Positions 1 to 8,556 of a stretch of 64,000 nucleotides of DNA are shown piece by piece. The notes beneath the pieces were generated by a model. It was not told the origin of the DNA and ran no database searches. It saw nothing but the letters and a program-made list of their open reading frames with translations. Source of the stretch: Bradyrhizobium jicamae. Lineage in GTDB: Bacteria > Pseudomonadota > Alphaproteobacteria > Rhizobiales > Xanthobacteraceae. Position 1 is the first letter of the stretch. Every line of letters begins with the position of its first letter. Both the position numbers and the translations under genes were made by a program. Location: positions 1-64,000 of the forward strand of contig NZ_JAFCKQ010000020.1 of the NCBI RefSeq assembly GCF_018130215.1. The letters are read 5' to 3'.

Positions 1-330
1 ACAAACCGGCTTTCCCTGCGCGATGGGTTACGGCTTATACGTGCTCGCCCCGGCGAGACTGGGCTCTTTTGTCACCGTCTCGCGAAGATGCTTTCGCATC
101 TCGCGGGAGACACCTGCCACTAGGGCGTCAGGCCTGCACGATTTCGCCGTCCGCTTCATGCGCTCTCGTCAGTCACGCACGCAACGTCCACCGCATCCCA
201 CCACCACGTTCGTGACGATCGCGAGCGCCCCTCGAGCGGGTGAGACGGGAAATTCTATACACTGATTTGGCATACTGATAAACCGAAATATTTTTGCAAT
301 CGAGGCTTGCGCCGTCGGGCAAATCAATGA
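1..330. repeat. Dispersed Bradyrhizobium-type intergenic repeat
   Basis: No convincing gene lies in the first 584 bases. The first ~330 bases resemble, from memory, a long repeat that recurs between genes in Bradyrhizobium genomes and is often mis-annotated as small hypothetical proteins. It includes a local hairpin near 91-115 (GCGAAGATGC / GCATCTCGC) and ends in an AT-rich stretch near 250-300. An 80-codon frame at 23-265 runs through it but has no ribosome binding site and reads like the usual spurious translation of this repeat. Membership of the family is recalled, not measured here. Confidence 0.55.
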
Positions 331-363
331 TTGGCGCGTGAGGGACGGAGGATGGAAGGGTTC

Positions 364-522
364 CCTCCCCCCTTGCGGGGGAGGGTTAGGGAGAGGGGTG
401 CCACACGACGGGCTCTCTTCGCGTCTGTCGCCGCGATGTACGAAGGAAATTGCGAGAGCGCGACCACCATAATCATCTCGCCCGAGGCCACCCCTCTCCC
501 CACCCTCCCCCGCAAGGGGGGG
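364..522. repeat. Large G/C-rich inverted repeat
   Basis: Two near-identical arms of about 36 bases face each other at 364-400 and 489-522 (core CCCTCCCCC...GCGGGGGAGGG then AGGGAGAGGGGTG, and its complement), separated by about 88 bases. Each arm also contains its own small hairpin around the central TTGCGG / CCGCAA. The unit is typical of mobile palindromic elements scattered between genes in Rhizobiales. It lies downstream of the minus-strand LysE gene. No coding potential is visible, and the frames through it are low-complexity Pro/Arg strings. Confidence 0.75.
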
Positions 523-584
523 AGAGAGCCTGAAGAGCGTGCTCACCTCACGTCGAGCGTTGCACGATCTAGCTGTGTTCCAGG

Positions 585-1202
585 CTACCGATCCTGAAAC
601 GCCAGCCGCGCGCCAAGCACGATCAGGATACTCCCCCCGATCCGCTGCATGATGCGTTGTGACCTCTGCGATTTCTGCAGCCTCCCCATCACCGCGCTTG
701 CGAACATCACGCAAACGATATCGACCAGCGAAAAGCTCAAATTGACTGTTGTGCCGAGCAGGACGAGTTGGGTCCAGACCGGCCAACTTGCCGACGCATC
801 GACGAACTGCGGCAGGAAGGCCAGGAAGAAGATCGCGGTCTTCGGGTTGAGCACCTCGACCACGATGCTTTGCACGAAGGCGCGCCGCGCCGACACCGGC
901 TCAAGCCGAGGCCGCTCCACGCCGTCGCGATCACGAAACAGCGACAGCCCGAGCCAGACCAGATAGGCCGCGCCCGCGAGCTTCATCGCCATGAACAGGG
1001 GCGGCACCGCATGGAACAGGATCGCGAGGCCGGCGGCCGCGGCCGTCACATGCACGTAGCCGCCGAGGTGCAGGCCGAGCGAGGCCATCAGTCCCGCGCT
1101 CCTTCCGCCCGCGAGCGTGCGGGCGGCGGCGTAGAGCATCGCGGGGCCGGGGATCAGCGCGAAGGTCGCGGTCGTGATCGCGAAGGCAAGGTACAATTCC
1201 AT
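585..1202 (-). CDS. LysE/RhtB family exporter
   Basis: A 205-residue inner-membrane protein with the N-terminal signature of the LysE/RhtB amino-acid exporter family: the first helix carries IPGPAMLYAA, followed by a glycine-rich loop and the AAYLVWLGLSLF segment after the third hydrophobic stretch. About six transmembrane segments are visible, the usual number, and the length is normal. The family exports amino acids or related small molecules by proton exchange; the substrate cannot be read from sequence. I take the ATG at 1202 rather than an in-frame TTG at 1211. It begins 13 bases after the upstream FMN-binding gene, so the two probably form one transcript facing away from a MocR-type regulator. 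Confidence 0.88.
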   Translation of the reverse strand: MELYLAFAITTATFALIPGPAMLYAAARTLAGGRSAGLMASLGLHLGGYVHVTAAAAGLAILFHAVPPLFMAMKLAGAAYLVWLGLSLFRDRDGVERPRLEPVSARRAFVQSIVVEVLNPKTAIFFLAFLPQFVDASASWPVWTQLVLLGTTVNLSFSLVDIVCVMFASAVMGRLQKSQRSQRIMQRIGGSILIVLGARLAFQDR

Positions 1203-1215
1203 TGCAGGCAATCGC

Positions 1216-1842
1216 TTACTGCGTCGGGATCATCGCAGCGACCTCGCGATCGACCGGATCGTCGCTGGCGCCGAGGCCCGCGATGACGCCGGCGCGATCC
1301 TCGAGCTTGCGGTTCTGGCTCATCTTCCGCTTCGCATCTATCCGCGTGACCGGCATCCGAAGGCCGACGATGCCGCGCAGCTGCGCTCTGATGAAATCAT
1401 CAGGCGCATCGCTGACCTGCCAGCGTTCCCTGCGCGAACTCTCATGCAGGTTGGTGAGCCGCGTCACGATGTCGAGCAGGCGATCGGCGTCCTCGAAGAA
1501 CTCGACCTCGCCATAGGCATGCACGGCGACGTAGTTCCAGGTCGGCACGACCTTGCCGTGCTCGGCCTTGGTCACGTACCAGGACGGCGTCACATAGGCG
1601 TCGGGCCCGGTGAAGATCGCCATCGCCTGGCCGATTGCGGGCAGCTTCCATTGCGGGTTGGGCCGCGCGACGTGGCCGTAGAGCGTGCCGAACTCGCCCT
1701 CGCTCTCGCTCAGGATCATGGGCAGCGGCGTTCCGACCAGCCCATCCGCGGTCGCGGTGACCAGCGTCGCCAGCCGTGACGCACGCATCGCGGCGTGGAT
1801 CGCGCCGAGTTCGTCCATCTTGAAGTGCGGCGGCAGATACAT
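1216..1842 (-). CDS. FMN-binding negative regulator family protein (PaiB-like)
   Basis: A 208-residue protein matching the PaiB-like FMN-binding family in length and pattern: it opens MYLPPHFKMDELGAIHAAMR, has a TLVTATADGLVGTPLPMIL strand pair, and the ARPNPQWK and PSWYVTK segments typical of the flavin pocket. The fold is the split barrel shared with pyridoxamine-phosphate oxidases. Family members have been described as negative regulators of sporulation or protease genes, but the biochemical role is generally unknown. The next in-frame ATG upstream (1854) is possible. It is divergent from a MocR/PdxR-type regulator, with an operator-like palindrome between them, and LysE follows closely, suggesting a regulated two-gene unit perhaps linked to vitamin B6 or amino acids. 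Confidence 0.87.
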   Translation of the reverse strand: MYLPPHFKMDELGAIHAAMRASRLATLVTATADGLVGTPLPMILSESEGEFGTLYGHVARPNPQWKLPAIGQAMAIFTGPDAYVTPSWYVTKAEHGKVVPTWNYVAVHAYGEVEFFEDADRLLDIVTRLTNLHESSRRERWQVSDAPDDFIRAQLRGIVGLRMPVTRIDAKRKMSQNRKLEDRAGVIAGLGASDDPVDREVAAMIPTQ

Positions 1843-1878
1843 GGCAAACCTCATCTTTACTGCTCGCAATATAGCACG

Positions 1879-1904
1879 AAAGTGGTCTAGGATAAGGACC
1901 ACTT
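1879..1904. promoter_or_regulatory. PdxR/MocR-type operator
   Basis: AAAGTGGTCTA at 1879-1889 matches the PdxR operator consensus as I remember it (AAAGTGGWCTA). Its core AAGTGGTC (1880-1887) is repeated in perfect inverse as GACCACTT at 1897-1904, with nine bases between. The site lies midway in the 85-base gap between the FMN-binding gene and the MocR gene, so it could control both. This is a visible palindrome; its role is inferred from position and the regulator family. Confidence 0.7.
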
Positions 1905-1927
1905 CCTGGCATCCTGACTGAACCACT

Positions 1928-3466
1928 ATGCCGCGTCCGCGCGCCACCATCAGCATCCCCTCACTCGGCGCGGTCGACCCCGCCGCCGGACAGGTCGGGC
2001 GCCAGATTGCCGGGGCATTGCGCGTCGCGATCAGCGGCAACGAGCTAAAGCCCGGCGAGCTGCTGCCGTCGACGCGTGCGCTCTCGGCCTCGCTCGGCGT
2101 GGCCCGCGGCACGGTGGTGGAGGCTTTCGAGCAGTTGCAGGCCGAGGGCTATCTGCAATCCGAGGTCGGCGCCGGTACGCGGGTCGCCGCGACGCTCGCG
2201 GACACGCCTCCGCCGGCTCGTCCGCGGCTCAACCGGAAGGCAGAAACCGCGCCGGTTCGGATGCCGGCGCGCGCCAAGCGGCTTGCCGAGGTCGCGGCCG
2301 CCTTCACTCCGATGCCGGAAGTGCCGTTCGCGATTCCCGTTCCCGGCGGCGCCGTCGCACCCGATGACAATTGGCGACGGCTCGGCAACCGGGTGCGCGC
2401 ATCGCGCACGGCCGCGCCCGCGAGCTATGGCGATCCGCGAGGCCTGACGGACCTGCGCGAGGCGATCGCCGACTATGTGCGCAAGTCCCGCGGCGTGCAT
2501 TGCGCAGCTGAAGAGGTCGTGATCACGGCCGGCACGCAACAAGGCCTCTATCTTGCCGGCCGCGTGCTGCTGGCGCGCGGCGATCATGTCTGGGCCGAAG
2601 ACCCAGCCTATCCCGGCATGACCGCGGTGCTCGACGATCTCGAGGTCGTGACGACGCGTGTCCCTGTCGATGCGCAGGGCATCGATGTCGATGCCGGCAT
2701 CGCGGTTTGCCCGCAGGCCGCTGCGGCCTTCGTGACGCCGTCGCATCAGTATCCGCTGGGCATGCCGATGAGCATGGCGCGCCGCAAGGCGCTGGTCGGC
2801 TGGGCGCAGCGCCGCAACGCCTGGATCGTCGAGGACGATTACGACAGCGAGCTGCGCTATGCGGGCCATCCCTTCCCGTCGCTGCAAGGCCTCGACCCGT
2901 CGCGCGTGATCTACCTGGGTACGCTGAGCAAGGTGCTGTTTCCCTCGCTGCGGCTCGGCTATGTCGTGGCACCCGCACCATTGGTCGATGCCTTCGCCGG
3001 CGCCCGCGCCCTGCTCGACCGTCATTCACCGACCGCCGACCAGCATGTGCTGGCGGCCTATATGCGCGAGGGCCTGTTCGAGGCGCATATCAGGCGCATC
3101 CGCGGCGTCTACGCCGCGCGCCGCGCGACGCTGATCACAGCCCTCGAACGCCACATGCACGATGACGTCACGCTGCAACCGAGCGACCAGGGCATGCATC
3201 TGCTGCTGTGGCTGCCGAAGGGCACGGACGATGTGCAACTTGCGAAGGCGGCGCTTGTTGAAGGAATCGTCGTGCGGCCGATCTCGCCGATGTACAAGAG
3301 AGCGGCAAGGGCGGGCCTGATGCTCGGTTTCGGCGGATTTGCACCGGAGGCGCTGCAGATAGCAGCAATCCGTCTGTGCGGTATCATCAAACAGCACGGT
3401 GCACCACGATACCGGCATAGCGCGACAAGACGGACATCGGCGCCGGGCCACGAAACCCGCGATTAA
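1928..3466 (+). CDS. MocR/PdxR-type GntR regulator with aminotransferase-like domain
   Basis: A 512-residue fusion of an N-terminal GntR winged helix (about residues 20-90, including LLPSTRALSASLGVARGTVV) to a fold-type I aminotransferase domain (about 130-490). The likely PLP-binding lysine is K335 in GTLSKVLFPS, and the cofactor-binding VEDDYDSE segment sits near 301-308. Such MocR proteins normally act as PLP- or amino-acid-responsive transcription regulators rather than enzymes. It is transcribed away from the FMN-binding/LysE pair, and the shared gap holds a PdxR-like palindrome, so autoregulation and control of the neighbours are likely. A PdxR role (vitamin B6 sensing) is suggested by the operator, but GabR- or TauR-like roles remain open. 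Confidence 0.9.
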   Translation: MPRPRATISIPSLGAVDPAAGQVGRQIAGALRVAISGNELKPGELLPSTRALSASLGVARGTVVEAFEQLQAEGYLQSEVGAGTRVAATLADTPPPARPRLNRKAETAPVRMPARAKRLAEVAAAFTPMPEVPFAIPVPGGAVAPDDNWRRLGNRVRASRTAAPASYGDPRGLTDLREAIADYVRKSRGVHCAAEEVVITAGTQQGLYLAGRVLLARGDHVWAEDPAYPGMTAVLDDLEVVTTRVPVDAQGIDVDAGIAVCPQAAAAFVTPSHQYPLGMPMSMARRKALVGWAQRRNAWIVEDDYDSELRYAGHPFPSLQGLDPSRVIYLGTLSKVLFPSLRLGYVVAPAPLVDAFAGARALLDRHSPTADQHVLAAYMREGLFEAHIRRIRGVYAARRATLITALERHMHDDVTLQPSDQGMHLLLWLPKGTDDVQLAKAALVEGIVVRPISPMYKRAARAGLMLGFGGFAPEALQIAAIRLCGIIKQHGAPRYRHSATRRTSAPGHETRD

Positions 3467-3572
3467 CTGTCTTCGTGAATAGGGCGCTCACGCCGCGCGC
3501 AGATCGCGCCATTGCAACTTCTGACAAACCCACCGTCCGTACCGTTTTCAGTCGGCTTGGAGGGTGGAGCGC

Positions 3573-5114
3573 ATGAGCAGTCGACCGCGGAACGCACCTC
3601 GCGGTGGGGTCGAGGAGTTGAATCGCGGGTCGGCAGAAGCCGATTCGGAGATTGCGCGGCTGCGCGACACGATTGCGCAGTTGATGCACACGTCGGTGCA
3701 CGACACGCTGACCGGACTCCCCAATCGCAGCTTTCTTCTCGAACGGCTCGAGCAAGAACTTGCCCGCGACGCGGCCGACGGTGCCAACATCGCAATCCTG
3801 TTTGTCGATCTCGACAACTTCAAGCTCGTCAACGATTCACTCGGCCATGGCAGTGGCGATGAAGTGCTGATCGAAATGGCGCGGCGTCTCGTCGGCTGTA
3901 TTGGATCGGAAGACATCGCAAGCCGGTTCGGGGGTGACGAGATGGTCATCCTGCATTCGTGCGCGACCGGGGATTCCGGAGCAGCTCTTGGCGAGCGAAT
4001 CCTTGCCGCCCTGTCCGAGCCGATTTTTGTGTCGGGCAAGGAAGTCGTGATGTCGGCAAGCGTAGGCCTTGCGCTGTGCAGGCCCGGTACGAAGTCCGCC
4101 GGGCAATTGCTGCGCGAAGCCGACACCGCCCTCTACGCGGCCAAGGGCCGGGGCCGCGCGCGGCTGGAGCAGTTCAACGACGAACTCCATGCGCGAGCCC
4201 AGAAGCGCGTGCAGATCGAGTCGGATCTGCGTGCGGCATTGCGCGCATCGCAGCTCTTTGTGGAGTATCAACCGCAAGTCCGCCTGAAGGACGGACGCGT
4301 CGTCGGGGTCGAGGCGCTGGTTCGCTGGCGACACCCCAGGCACGGTATCATCCCGCCGGGTGACTTCATTTCCGTCGCGGAGGACTGCGGCCTCATCATC
4401 AAGGTCGGGCGGCAGGTGTTGCAGGAATGCTGCCGTCAGCTTGCCGAGTGGACGAAACTGATGCCCGGTCGGACGCTCGCCATGACCGTGAATGTCTCGC
4501 CGCGCCAGATCATGGAGCCGGCTTTCGTCGGGGAGCTCCGCCAGATACTCGCCGACGCCAATATCGATCCGGCCACGTTGTGCCTGGAGCTCACCGAAAA
4601 CGTCATGATGAGCGCCACTGAGGAGGTCGCGCGGCTCCTCAACGAAATCAGGCAGCTGGGAGTCTTTATCGCGATCGATGATTTCGGCACCGAACACTCG
4701 TCGCTTTCCCGGCTGCGGGATATGCCGGCCGAAGTGCTCAAGATCGACCGCAGCTTCATCGACGGCCTCAGTAGCGAACCCGGCGATACCGCAATCGTCT
4801 CATCGATCCTGAGCCTGGCCTACGCCATGGGCAAGCACACCATCGCCGAAGGCGTGGAAAAGCGGGAACAGGCGGCGATGCTGCTCCGCATGGGTTGTGA
4901 GGTTGCTCAGGGCTATTTCTTTTCGCGGCCGGTCGCAGCCGAACAGATCGTGCCGATGCTGAGCAAGGCGCTCTGGCAGCCCGATACCGGACGTGCACTG
5001 CACGCCGCGCATTTCACCGAGGAACTCGTGCGACGCGGCCATCGGTACTTCATCGACGAATTCCTCGATCACATCGGCGCCCCAATGGGGACCAAGACGG
5101 CAGCTTCACGATGA
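3573..5114 (+). CDS. GGDEF-EAL cyclic-di-GMP enzyme, cytoplasmic
   Basis: A 513-residue protein with no membrane segment: a short N-terminal coiled coil (residues about 10-40), a GGDEF domain (about 45-205) and an EAL domain (about 215-470). The synthase motif reads GGDEM instead of GGDEF and the inhibitory RxxD site is absent, so cyclase activity is uncertain. The EAL domain keeps GVEALVRW, the DDFG metal motif and AEGVE, so phosphodiesterase activity is likely; one change is GTE in place of GTG after DDFG. The ATG at 3573 has GGAGG nine bases upstream; an in-frame GTG lies at 3564. Its stop overlaps the start of a membrane protein by four bases, suggesting a coupled sensor or partner. Confidence 0.9.
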   Translation: MSSRPRNAPRGGVEELNRGSAEADSEIARLRDTIAQLMHTSVHDTLTGLPNRSFLLERLEQELARDAADGANIAILFVDLDNFKLVNDSLGHGSGDEVLIEMARRLVGCIGSEDIASRFGGDEMVILHSCATGDSGAALGERILAALSEPIFVSGKEVVMSASVGLALCRPGTKSAGQLLREADTALYAAKGRGRARLEQFNDELHARAQKRVQIESDLRAALRASQLFVEYQPQVRLKDGRVVGVEALVRWRHPRHGIIPPGDFISVAEDCGLIIKVGRQVLQECCRQLAEWTKLMPGRTLAMTVNVSPRQIMEPAFVGELRQILADANIDPATLCLELTENVMMSATEEVARLLNEIRQLGVFIAIDDFGTEHSSLSRLRDMPAEVLKIDRSFIDGLSSEPGDTAIVSSILSLAYAMGKHTIAEGVEKREQAAMLLRMGCEVAQGYFFSRPVAAEQIVPMLSKALWQPDTGRALHAAHFTEELVRRGHRYFIDEFLDHIGAPMGTKTAASR

Positions 5115-5953
5115 TGTCTTTTGTCATAGGTCTCAGCAATCTGGGGGTCGGGCTTGCCTATGCAGGCCTGGGCTTGCTGGCGGTTTGGGAAACGATCACC
5201 CTGCACGACTATCGGGGCTGGTCGCGCTTCGGCCTCGGGTTCGCAATGATGGCGGCAAGCTGCGGTCCGCATCACCTGGTGCATGGCTGGGACGTGCTTC
5301 AGGGCGCGAGCATTTCCTTGCCGATGCTGGCTGTCACCCTGATCGGGATGCCGGCGGGGCTCACTTTCGTTTGGCTGCGCCTTGAGACGATGTGGGGCGG
5401 CCGCGGCGAGCGCCTGGTCACGGCCTCGCCGCACCGGGTGGCGCTGCTGACTGGCGCCTTCACGGTCCTGGCCGGCTGGCTGGCCGCATCGGCGTTCAAC
5501 CAGTCCGAAGCCAGCCTGCCGTTCCAGTTTCTATGCACGTCGACAGGGCCTGTCAGTCGCACTGCGGCGCCGGAGACCGGGATCGACTTTGTCTCGGTCT
5601 CGTTCCTTGCCAATGTGTTCGTGACCATCACCTACGGCATGGTTGGCTTTTACCTTGCTGATCACCAGGTGCGCCGTCACATCGTCACCGGTGCCTGGTC
5701 GCTGTCGGGCTTGGCTTTGACGGGCGTATTCTTCACCTGTGCCCAGATGCACCTCATTGATGCCACGACGGTCGGCAGCGGCCCCATGCTTGTCTTCGAC
5801 CTGATAGGCGTTCCCGCTTCGATTTACTTCCTGTGGGTCGTCAAGCAGGTGCACAGTGACGCGGTCCTGGACTGGAACCGTCGTCCGCTGGTCGGCACCG
5901 CGGCCGCGCCGGCGCGCCCTTCGCCATGGAGCGGAGCGAGCGCGCAGCATTGA
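5111..5953 (+). CDS. Polytopic membrane protein coupled to the GGDEF-EAL gene
   Basis: A 280-residue protein with roughly seven hydrophobic segments and a short polar C-terminal tail. I do not recognise the family. Histidines cluster at predicted membrane borders (GPHHLVHGWD after the second helix, CAQMHLID after the sixth), which could bind a metal or haem, somewhat as MHYT sensor domains do, but the MHYT signature itself is not present. The start codon overlaps the stop of the cytoplasmic GGDEF-EAL gene by four bases, so the two are translationally coupled. An attractive reading is that this is the membrane input for that soluble enzyme. That is inference from gene arrangement only. Confidence 0.75.
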   Translation: MMSFVIGLSNLGVGLAYAGLGLLAVWETITLHDYRGWSRFGLGFAMMAASCGPHHLVHGWDVLQGASISLPMLAVTLIGMPAGLTFVWLRLETMWGGRGERLVTASPHRVALLTGAFTVLAGWLAASAFNQSEASLPFQFLCTSTGPVSRTAAPETGIDFVSVSFLANVFVTITYGMVGFYLADHQVRRHIVTGAWSLSGLALTGVFFTCAQMHLIDATTVGSGPMLVFDLIGVPASIYFLWVVKQVHSDAVLDWNRRPLVGTAAAPARPSPWSGASAQH

Positions 5954-6186
5954 TCGGCACGAGAGTTACCAAAGGATCATCGAGCGAGCGCGCCATGATG
6001 ATGGTGCGTTCATCGCCATAGCGCACGCAGGATGGCCGCGCTGATCTCGTCAGCGCCGGCTTCCAGCGCGGAGCTCACCCCGCCCCGCAAAATCGGGCGA
6101 GACTACCCATACCGGACATTGGCCAATCCGGACGCACCCCCATATGGTGCTGACGAGCATGACGGCGCGTTCGCAGGGAGGGGTCA

Positions 6187-6480
6187 ATGGCCAAGCTGGC
6201 AATCGTGGCGACCATCAAGACGGTGCCGGGCAAGCGGGACGAGTATCTGAAGCATTTGCGGGCGCATCGCCACCGTTGCCTCACGGGCGAACCGGGGACG
6301 CTCTCCTTCGAGATATTGGTACCAAGGGAGGAAGCGGACACGCTTCTGCTTTACGAGGTCTATGCGAGCGATGACGCATTCCAGACCCACTGGACGGGCG
6401 CGTCGATCCAGCAGATGAGGCAGGATGCGGGCGGCCTGCAGGTCAGCATTTCCGGCGTACGCTCTGACCTGATCGAATAA
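6187..6480 (+). CDS. Antibiotic biosynthesis monooxygenase (ABM) domain protein
   Basis: A 97-residue single-domain protein with the ABM/quinol monooxygenase pattern: IVATIKTVPGKRDEYLKHL, EPGTLSFEILVP and LLLYEVYASDDAFQTHW. These small dimeric ferredoxin-like barrel proteins oxidise quinols or other aromatics without cofactor, or act as YgiN-like quinol enzymes. GGGAGG lies ahead of the start near 6175-6182. The gene is followed after 67 bases by an epoxide-hydrolase-type gene in the same direction, so they may form a small detoxification unit. The substrate is unknown. Confidence 0.85.
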   Translation: MAKLAIVATIKTVPGKRDEYLKHLRAHRHRCLTGEPGTLSFEILVPREEADTLLLYEVYASDDAFQTHWTGASIQQMRQDAGGLQVSISGVRSDLIE

Positions 6481-6547
6481 TCGCAAGGCGTGAAAGCCTC
6501 GCGACGATGTCGCCGTCATTGCGCGCCACAAACCGGGGATATCAGCA

Positions 6548-7576
6548 ATGCCGTTTCCCATCACCGAGCATGTTGCGAAAACAGACCGGCACACGACGGC
6601 CCATCTTGCCTGCGGCGCCGCCGACGCTCCCTTGATCATCTTCACACATGGGTGGCCCGAGCTGTCGCTCAGCTGGCGTCACCAGTTGCCGGTGTTCGCC
6701 GGGCTGGGATTCCGTTGCGTGGCGCCCGACATGCGCGGCTACGGCAGGTCCAGCGTCTATCCGCAGCATGCGGATTATGCGGTCGAGAACAGCGTGCGCG
6801 ACATGATCGAGCTCTTGGACTCGCTGGGGCGAGAGAAGGCCGTGTGGGTGGGACACGACTGGGGCAGCCCGGTGGTCTGGGCGATCGCCAGCCACCATCC
6901 GGACCGCTGCCACGGCGTTGCCAGCCTGTGCATTCCCTATATGCCCGAGGGATTCGCGCCGAGAAATCTCGTCCCGCTGGTAGATCGGGCGCTCTATCCG
7001 GAAGCCGAATTCCCGGCAGGCCAGTGGGAGTATCAGCTGTTCTACGAGGAGAATTTCCCGGCCGCATGTGCCGCGTTCGACGCCAATCCGCGCAACACCG
7101 TGAAGGCGCTGTTCCGAAAGGGTGACGCGGCCGGACGCGGCCAGCCGGTGCGCACCGCGCTGATCCGCAAGAACGGGGGATGGTTTGGCGGCGCGGGCAA
7201 AGCCCCTGACGTGCCGATGGAATCCGCCGTCCTCACCGAGCAGGACCTTGCCGCATACGCGGCGGCGCTGGAACGCAACGGCTTCTTCGGTCCGGACTCC
7301 TGGTACATGAACCACGACCGCAACATCGCCTACGCCGCAAAGGCGGCCAATGGCGGCCGGCTGAACCTGCCCGTGCTGTTCCTGCATGCGGCCTACGACT
7401 TCGTTTGCGACACCACGGGCTCCCGGCTCGCCGAACCGATGCGCGAATCCTGCGCTGATCTCACCGAGGCGGTGGTTCAGTCCGGCCATTGGATGGCGCA
7501 GGAATGCCCCGTCGCCGTGAACGCGGCCCTGGCGAAGTGGCTGGCCGTCAAATTGGCCAATGTCTGGACATCGTGA
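6548..7576 (+). CDS. Alpha/beta hydrolase, epoxide hydrolase type
   Basis: A 342-residue alpha/beta hydrolase. The HGWPELSLSWRHQ oxyanion-hole segment (about 34-46) and VGHDWGSPVVW (101-111) identify the epoxide hydrolase group, with D104 as the nucleophilic aspartate in place of serine. The C-terminal acid lies near HAAYDFVCD and the catalytic histidine in VQSGHWMAQE. Soluble epoxide hydrolases open epoxides to diols through an ester intermediate. The length and motif spacing are normal. It sits between a small ABM monooxygenase and pantothenate kinase, all on the plus strand, with only five bases to the next gene. Confidence 0.88.
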   Translation: MPFPITEHVAKTDRHTTAHLACGAADAPLIIFTHGWPELSLSWRHQLPVFAGLGFRCVAPDMRGYGRSSVYPQHADYAVENSVRDMIELLDSLGREKAVWVGHDWGSPVVWAIASHHPDRCHGVASLCIPYMPEGFAPRNLVPLVDRALYPEAEFPAGQWEYQLFYEENFPAACAAFDANPRNTVKALFRKGDAAGRGQPVRTALIRKNGGWFGGAGKAPDVPMESAVLTEQDLAAYAAALERNGFFGPDSWYMNHDRNIAYAAKAANGGRLNLPVLFLHAAYDFVCDTTGSRLAEPMRESCADLTEAVVQSGHWMAQECPVAVNAALAKWLAVKLANVWTS

Positions 7577-7581
7577 CGAGA

Positions 7582-8511
7582 ATGCCGCCCGACGAGCTGT
7601 CCGCATACACGACCTACGGCCGGAGCGATTGGGCGGCGTTGCGCTCGAATACATCGCCGACCTTGTCCGATGCCGATCTGTCTGCGCTTCGCGGCCTGCA
7701 TGAACCGATCGATGCCGACGAAGTGGCCGACGTGTATCTGCCGCTCACCCGCCTGCTGAATCTGCATTTCGGGGCGGCGCGCAACCTGATGCAGGTCAAG
7801 GCGGAATTTCTCGGCCGGCAGGCGCGCCCCTCGCCCTACATCATCGCGCTGGCGGGAAGCGTCGGCGTCGGCAAGAGCACCTTTGCGCGCGTGCTGTGCG
7901 CGCTGCTGGCCAGTTCACCGGACCATCTCCGGGTCGAGCTGGTCACGACCGACGGCTTCCTGCATTCCAACTCGGTGCTGGAAGAGCGCGGGCTGATGCG
8001 GCGCAAGGGTTTTCCGGACAGCTACGACCTGCCGCGGATGTTGCGTTTCCTCGCGGCGGCAAGGGCTGGTAACGGCGACCTCGAGCTTCCCGTATACTCA
8101 CACCTGATCGGCGATATCGTGGCGTCGGAACGCCAGATCGTCCGGCAACCGGACATCCTGATGTTCGAGGGCCTCAATGTGCTGCAGGCACGCGGCACGG
8201 AGCCCGCGGTGGTCTCGGACTTCTTCGACTTTTCGATCTATCTCGATGCCGACGAGGCCGACATCCAGTCCTGGTATGTCGAACGCTTTCTCGGGCTGCA
8301 GCGAACCGCGTTCCGAAACCCCGCGTCCTACTTCCACCATTACAAGGACCTGCCGTCGCAAGACGCGCGCGAAGTTGCCGACCGCTTGTGGCGCGAGCAT
8401 CACCGCGCCAACCTCAGGCAGAACATTCAGCCGACGCGGACGCGGGCCGACGTGGTGCTGCGCAAGCGCTCCGACCATTCGATCGGCGAAGTCTGGTTGC
8501 GGGACACATGA
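7582..8511 (+). CDS. coaA: Type I pantothenate kinase
   Basis: A 309-residue protein closely following bacterial type I pantothenate kinase, which phosphorylates pantothenate in the first step of coenzyme A synthesis. The P-loop GSVGVGKST is at residues 92-100; the family blocks YLPLTRLLNLHF, VTTDGFLHSN and KGFPDSYDLPRMLRF are all present. The ATG at 7582 gives the usual length; a GTG at 7573 overlapping the upstream stop is an alternative. In many rhizobia coaA sits at the end of the histidine operon, which is not the case here, so either the locus was rearranged or this is a second copy. It may be co-transcribed with the epoxide hydrolase. Confidence 0.92.
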   Translation: MPPDELSAYTTYGRSDWAALRSNTSPTLSDADLSALRGLHEPIDADEVADVYLPLTRLLNLHFGAARNLMQVKAEFLGRQARPSPYIIALAGSVGVGKSTFARVLCALLASSPDHLRVELVTTDGFLHSNSVLEERGLMRRKGFPDSYDLPRMLRFLAAARAGNGDLELPVYSHLIGDIVASERQIVRQPDILMFEGLNVLQARGTEPAVVSDFFDFSIYLDADEADIQSWYVERFLGLQRTAFRNPASYFHHYKDLPSQDAREVADRLWREHHRANLRQNIQPTRTRADVVLRKRSDHSIGEVWLRDT

Positions 8512-8556
8512 GGCCGGGTCGCGTCGGGCACGCGGCAGAGATGACGCGATCCGCGC

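Noticed and set aside
23..265. An 80-codon frame at the left edge
   Set aside because: It lies in a dispersed repeat, has no ribosome binding site and resembles common mis-annotations of that repeat.
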